A DNA stretch of 64,000 nucleotides from Panicum virgatum (Eukaryota; Streptophyta; Magnoliopsida; Poales; Poaceae): assembly GCF_016808335.1 (NCBI RefSeq), contig NC_053148.1, positions 45,090,930-45,154,929 on the forward strand, given 5' to 3'. A model generated the notes under the pieces. The model searched no databases. It was not told the origin of the DNA and worked only from the letters and a program-made list of their open reading frames with translations. The number at the start of each line of letters is the position of its first letter. Position 1 is the first letter of the stretch. Shown here piece by piece: positions 60,227 to 64,000 of the stretch. Position numbers and translations under genes: made by a program.

Positions 60227-62414
60227 ATCACTAAAATAAAACTTATGTTGCAATTAAACTAGTAACGTAAAATAATACTAACGTTATACGAGGTATTACA
60301 TAACTACTAGGTAAACTATTTTTACTCTTGTCTTGCATTAGTGCATTCGTTCCCTCCAGTAACCAGCATACATATGCTTGCACCTACGACAAAAATCATC
60401 TCGTCTCTTTCCATAAAAGCCTCTCAAGTCACCGTACCATGTCATGATTCCCAGACAATCATGACAGCGCCTACCTCCTTTGCCATAACTTCATCATTCC
60501 CTGGAAGCCATAGAGTACCCACACCATTGACCTTGAAAAGACCCGTCATGGCAGCACTCACCTCGCTAAAAATCGGGGTCGCCACGCACAGTGCCGGCCG
60601 AGATTTTTTCCGCCGAACCGCCTCACCCGCTCGCTCTCGCTCGCGCACGCGCGACACGCCGGCCCCACAACGGGACCGCGCACTGCCACCGGCACCACGC
60701 TGTGCCGCCCACTCCCTCATCCCCACCTCGCCCACGTCGCTGCAGCGTCCTCGCCGGCTTTGCCGCCTCGGCGCTCGCGCCTTCAGTGCTGCCACTATTT
60801 GCGTTGACGACGAGCTGCCACAGCCCACGCCGTCGCCGTCCCTGCGCGACGCCGCTGCTGCTCTCCTCGCCTATAAAAGGAGCAAGGCCGTGACGAGCCC
60901 CGTCACCAGCCCAAGCACACCGAGCCACTTCGCTCCGCTAGCTGAACCATTCCTCCCGAGCCCAGCTCACTCACGAGACGAAGCTCCAACTGATTGATCC
61001 TCTCCCTCGAGCTGTTCCGCGCCAAGGTGAGATGGCAGGCAGCTTCCCCGACCATTAACTCCACAACAAAGGCCCAAAACACCCACCAGGCCGTGAGCAC
61101 TTAATCCAAAACATTCTACCAATCAATACTGTAAACTCAAAATCTCCTTCATATCAACTCCTTTTCACGTAACTCTTTTTCCTCCTATTTTCATCTCCAT
61201 TTGAGCTTATTGCTTGCTTGTGTTTGTTTGCCGGTTGTGCCGTTCTCGCCCGTAGATCACGGAGTGACCGAGGAGGAGCCCGCCAAGGAGCCAGAAGACC
61301 CGTACCACGAGCAGGAAGCCGCCGCCGCCGACGCGTACGCAAGCGAAGGCAAGTTTCATCGACCCCTACGTGAGCGGTTGCATCCATGTGAGGACGGTTA
61401 GCTGTAGCCTGGGTCTAGGATCGATTACATATACCAGTACTTGAGTGATTGAGTGTGCTCATGCATGTATCTGAGTAGTCATGCATATCCAGAACTGAGA
61501 ATAGGATACGAAGGGATCTGACTGAGACCAGGGCAGCTGGGTATGCTGGAGCCGGCGCTACCGTGGTGGTAGACTGGCAGGTGAGTGCTACCGTGGTGGT
61601 AGGCTCGAGTTGACATGTTGAGGGATGGTTGCTGCCCTGGTGAACCATAAGGACCGAGTTGTTTTGACATCTCACCTAGCTTACTTTAGTACGACCACAG
61701 GTTCCGGTATGGGCCGGACTTAGCCTAATCCCACTGGTTAGCCTGGCGGTCGCAGGGATGGTTTACGGGTATAGACTATTGGGGTCAGGGCCCGAGGGTT
61801 TGTGCGGCCGGGCTGGGGCGTGACCATGGTTGGGTGTCGGCTATGTCGGTTGTCCGTTCGGACAGCCGAGCGTGTGGGTACAGTGTACGACCTCTGCAGA
61901 GTGTATAATCCATTCGAATGGTCCGTGTCCACGGTATGGACAGGCTACGGTGTGGTCCTGACAACTAGTGAGCTACCTATTGTGGGTTGTGTCGGGAAGA
62001 GTTGCATACCATTAGTTGCATTGTTAGTAGAATGTGGTTATTATGTGTTGTGCATGTCAGTCCCCTCCCGTAGGGTGAGGTGGAGCTTGCTGAGTACTTT
62101 TGTACTCACCCCTGTTGATTTTTCTCCAGAGGATCCTGACTTTGTGCCAGAAGACTACGAGTAGATCGTGTCCGCACCCAAGCTGATCGAGTGGAGCCGT
62201 GATAGATGAAGAGCTAGTCCTGCATGTCGCTATGCTAGTTGTTATCCTATGGTTGTTCTGTGTAGCTTTGTGTTGTCACTTTACTCCTCATGTACGTGTT
62301 AAATAAAGTTCTGTATGACTCTGGACTCCACTTGATGTAACATGTATTATGCCGGAGACCTTATTCGGTAATTAATACATGGTTTAGCCTTGATCTTCGG
62401 GTCGGGGCGCTTCA
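60227..62414 (+). repeat. 5' LTR of gypsy element E (left limit uncertain)
   Basis: The right end ...CGGGGCGCTTCA (62414) is fixed by the primer binding site. A TATA box TATAAAA lies at 60872-60878, followed by a CAAG-rich transcribed part. The LTR contains the pseudo-coding strings common in such LTRs (GAGGATCCTGACTTTGTGCC). The left limit may be the TGTAACATCCCAG at 59514, with the copia LTR nested inside, or lie nearer 60.3 kb where GGTATTACA occurs. This cannot be settled without the 3' LTR, which is outside the window. Confidence 0.65.
60872..60878 (+). promoter_or_regulatory. TATA box in LTR of element E
   Basis: CCTATAAAAGGAGC preceded and followed by GC-rich DNA, with AGCCCAAGCACACC about 30 bases downstream as the likely start of the retroelement transcript. 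Confidence 0.65.
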
Positions 62415-62416
62415 GG

Positions 62417-62428
62417 TGGTATCAGAGC
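62417..62428 (+). promoter_or_regulatory. primer binding site, initiator Met-tRNA type (element E)
   Basis: TGGTATCAGAGC two bases after the LTR end, identical to the site in element A. Confidence 0.9.
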
Positions 62429-62557
62429 CATGCTTGGCCGTAGGACGCGAACCGGTAGTAAACGATAACCGTAGGAGCCCTAGGATGGTCAATCCTTGAA
62501 AATATATTACTCCTTGAACTTTATCCTTGTTATGCTAACCCTACCCTTGAAAATCAG

Positions 62558-63413
62558 ATGGCGGATGACTGGACCACCACCTACTGCATCAACGAAGATG
62601 GATTCCCCAGGGTGCTTTATGCTGCCACGGTGCGACTTGGTATTCCGGAGCGACCGGAGTACGTGGGTCGCAAGTTCGTGGAGCATGGCACCGAAAGTTG
62701 TGAGGTCACTACCCATATTGGTGCCAGTGATAAGTACTTGGAGATGCAACCCTGGAGCGTCACCGCCACTGGAGCCCGTATGCCTGACACCATTCAACTT
62801 GCAGCTCGCAAGGCGCTGCGGTACCTGTGCCAGATGTTTGAATGGCACTTGGGTTCCACTCCCATGAAGTACTTTCCACCGCTGGACCGTAGCCGTCCTG
62901 CTTGGGCGGCGAGGATCCGCAACCTGGAGAGCCCCGCAGGGATAGAGAAGAACTCCACAGTTGTCGCTATGTCTGGCTATTTGCTTAGCCTCGACGATTT
63001 GTGCGACCAACTCATCAGCGTGTGAGAGATTTAATCCAGCGTGCTGAGGAAGCGGAGTCCCGTTGGCGTAGGGCTAAACTGGCCGTAGCCCAGGCAGAAG
63101 CCCGATCAGCCGAAGCTGAAGGCGCCTTGCCATGGCCGAAGAGAACCTTAGGGAGCAGGCAGATCGCCACAGTCAGCTCCTTAGGGGTGTCTACCTAGTG
63201 GACCGTGCCAAGCGCAAGGAACGCCATCCCAGGACTGCCGCGGAGCTGCCAATCCTAGAGGGAATTCTGCTATGTTCCTCGTCCCAACCACGCAGGAGGA
63301 TTTGTGAATCAGTGCCGCCCACGCCTCCCGCATCTCCCCGAGATCCCGGAAACAGTGACCCCGAAGACCGTGTTGTAGGTTTCAGTAGTCGAGTCATCCC
63401 GGCTGACCCTTAA
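62558..63413 (+). pseudogene. pre-gag ORF of gypsy element E, frameshifted
   Basis: The ATG at 62558 (MADDWTTTYCINEDG) follows AATCAG and opens 155 codons. Landmarks GFPRVLYAATVRLG, RPEYVGRKFVEHG, CEVTTHIG and AARKALRYLCQMF line up in order with those of the ORF at 814-1689 in element A. A frameshift near 63020 leads into RDLIQRAEEAESRWRRAKLA, a coiled coil, and another near 63130 into MAEENLREQADRHSQLLRG and a proline-rich tail ending at 63413. So the ancestral protein had the same plan as in element A: globular domain, coiled coil, acidic/proline tail. Function unknown. Confidence 0.68.
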
Positions 63414-63592
63414 AAGTCGAGCCGCGTTATTGTAATCCGTCGTGTCATGTATCCCTGCTTGTTTGAATGAATGTTTGTTTGGTGCTTGAATGATTTGTTT
63501 GTGTGCATTGTGCGGTACAAAATATTTTATATACAAATATACCCCAGCATTATACTAGGGGAGTCACCTAATCTTGCCCTCCTTGACCGTAG

Positions 63593-64000
63593 ATGTCTCG
63601 TCGCTCGAGCCGAGTCTAGGGACTCCATGCTCAGGAAGACGGTGACGAGGTCAACTCGAGAAACCAAGCCCCTATGAATGTAGCCCCAGAAGCACCAGAA
63701 AATGGGCAACTACCGCCGCTACCTCCCCGTGCCCCAGCACCCATTGACTTGGCAGCCATACTGCAGCAGCAGAACCAACTCCTCTAAGTTCTTGTGACCA
63801 CTCTCACAGCCCAAGCTCAAGGCAATCCTGTCAACAATAGACCTGCAATGCATCATAATGGCAATGGCAGCAGAATTGCAGATTTCAACCGCTTGCAGCC
63901 ACCTAAGTTTGGAGGATCTGATAACCCTATTGAGGCAGATGATTGGCTGCGAGAAATTGAAATGAAGCTTGAAGTGGTCCATGCAGATGATAGAGACAAG
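63593..64000 (+). pseudogene. gag, N-terminal part (element E) with two stops
   Basis: The ATG at 63593 follows GTAG. A TAG at 63617-63619 and a TAA at 63785-63787 lie in frame. Between and after them the sequence reads PPLPPRAPAPIDLAAILQQQ and then FNRLQPPKFGGSDNPIEADD and WLREIEMKLEVVHADDRDK, the start of the retrotransposon gag domain. It runs off the window. The proline-rich start and following glutamine-rich helix match the gag fragment of element A at 1-156. Confidence 0.82.

Larger units (their letters stand above)
60227..64000 (+). mobile_element. Ty3/gypsy LTR retrotransposon E, 5' part
   Basis: LTR, methionine-tRNA primer site (62417), a pre-gag ORF (62558-63413) and the start of gag (63593 onward), cut by the right window edge. 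The layout is the same as element A at the left end, but the sequences differ strongly, so it is a separate family of the same lineage. Frameshifts and stops in both ORFs show decay. Confidence 0.82.

Noticed and set aside
59514..60302. Possible LTR TGTAACATCCC ... GGTATTACA enclosing the copia LTR
   Set aside because: The flanking 5-base sequences do not match and the segment would contain a copia polypurine tract; the start string may belong to the larger LTR of element E instead.
62094..62165. Short coding-like string (EDPDFVPEDYE) in the LTR of element E
   Set aside because: Such strings recur in LTRs of this lineage and the frame is short and inside the LTR; no separate gene is supported.
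1..64000. CRISPR arrays, bacterial operons, rRNA or tRNA genes
   Set aside because: None seen; the sequence is plant nuclear DNA with introns and retrotransposons.

Overview
The window is nuclear DNA of a grass (Poaceae). The evidence is grass-type nested LTR retrotransposons, Mutator-like and hAT DNA transposons, many MITEs, and intron-rich genes whose GC-rich first exons are typical of grasses. Two intact-looking genes lie on the minus strand: an allantoate deiminase (AAH, 12 exons, 23888-28007) and a copper P1B-ATPase of the rice HMA9 type (9 exons, 33640-40088). From memory, these two are near neighbours on rice chromosome 6, so this part is probably a conserved collinear block. Protein similarity to panicoid relatives is plausible, but the species cannot be fixed from the sequence.

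Layout. 1-7394: the 5' part (minus strand) of a Ty3/gypsy element with a 4.3-kb LTR and an extra ORF before gag. It is inserted in the RNase H region of an older, decayed Tat-lineage (RIRE2/Cinful-like) element (7395-13329, minus), which itself sits in a fragment of a SIRE/Opie-like element (13335-17063, plus). 17099-22640: a Mutator-like element with long TIRs, a broken transposase (minus) and an intact small GRF-like gene (plus). 23172-23387: a relic of a BED finger. 23888-28007: AAH. 28100-33640: MITEs and a non-autonomous element built on a 146-bp tandem repeat. 33640-40088: HMA9-type ATPase. 40815-44974: a hAT element with a perfect 8-bp target duplication but a broken transposase. 45-50 kb: short repeats, a MITE and GC-rich DNA without a recognisable gene. 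50526-52577: an aluminium-activated malate transporter (ALMT) gene with a lost splice donor and a premature stop. 52.6-59.5 kb: MITEs, two of them with perfect 8-bp duplications. 59551-60226: a Ty1/copia 3' LTR. 60.2-64.0 kb: LTR, pre-gag ORF and gag start of a second gypsy element (plus), running off the window.

Functionally the cellular genes are independent: AAH belongs to purine/ureide catabolism (nitrogen recycling), the ATPase to copper export, and ALMT to organic-anion transport. The most useful observations are a probable Asp-to-Tyr change at a conserved M20-peptidase motif in AAH, the double lesion in ALMT, several transposon families whose ends are verified here by target duplications, and a shared pre-gag ORF of unknown function in two different gypsy elements. 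All exon boundaries were placed by hand from GT/AG sites and reading frame, and no alignment or database search was run.
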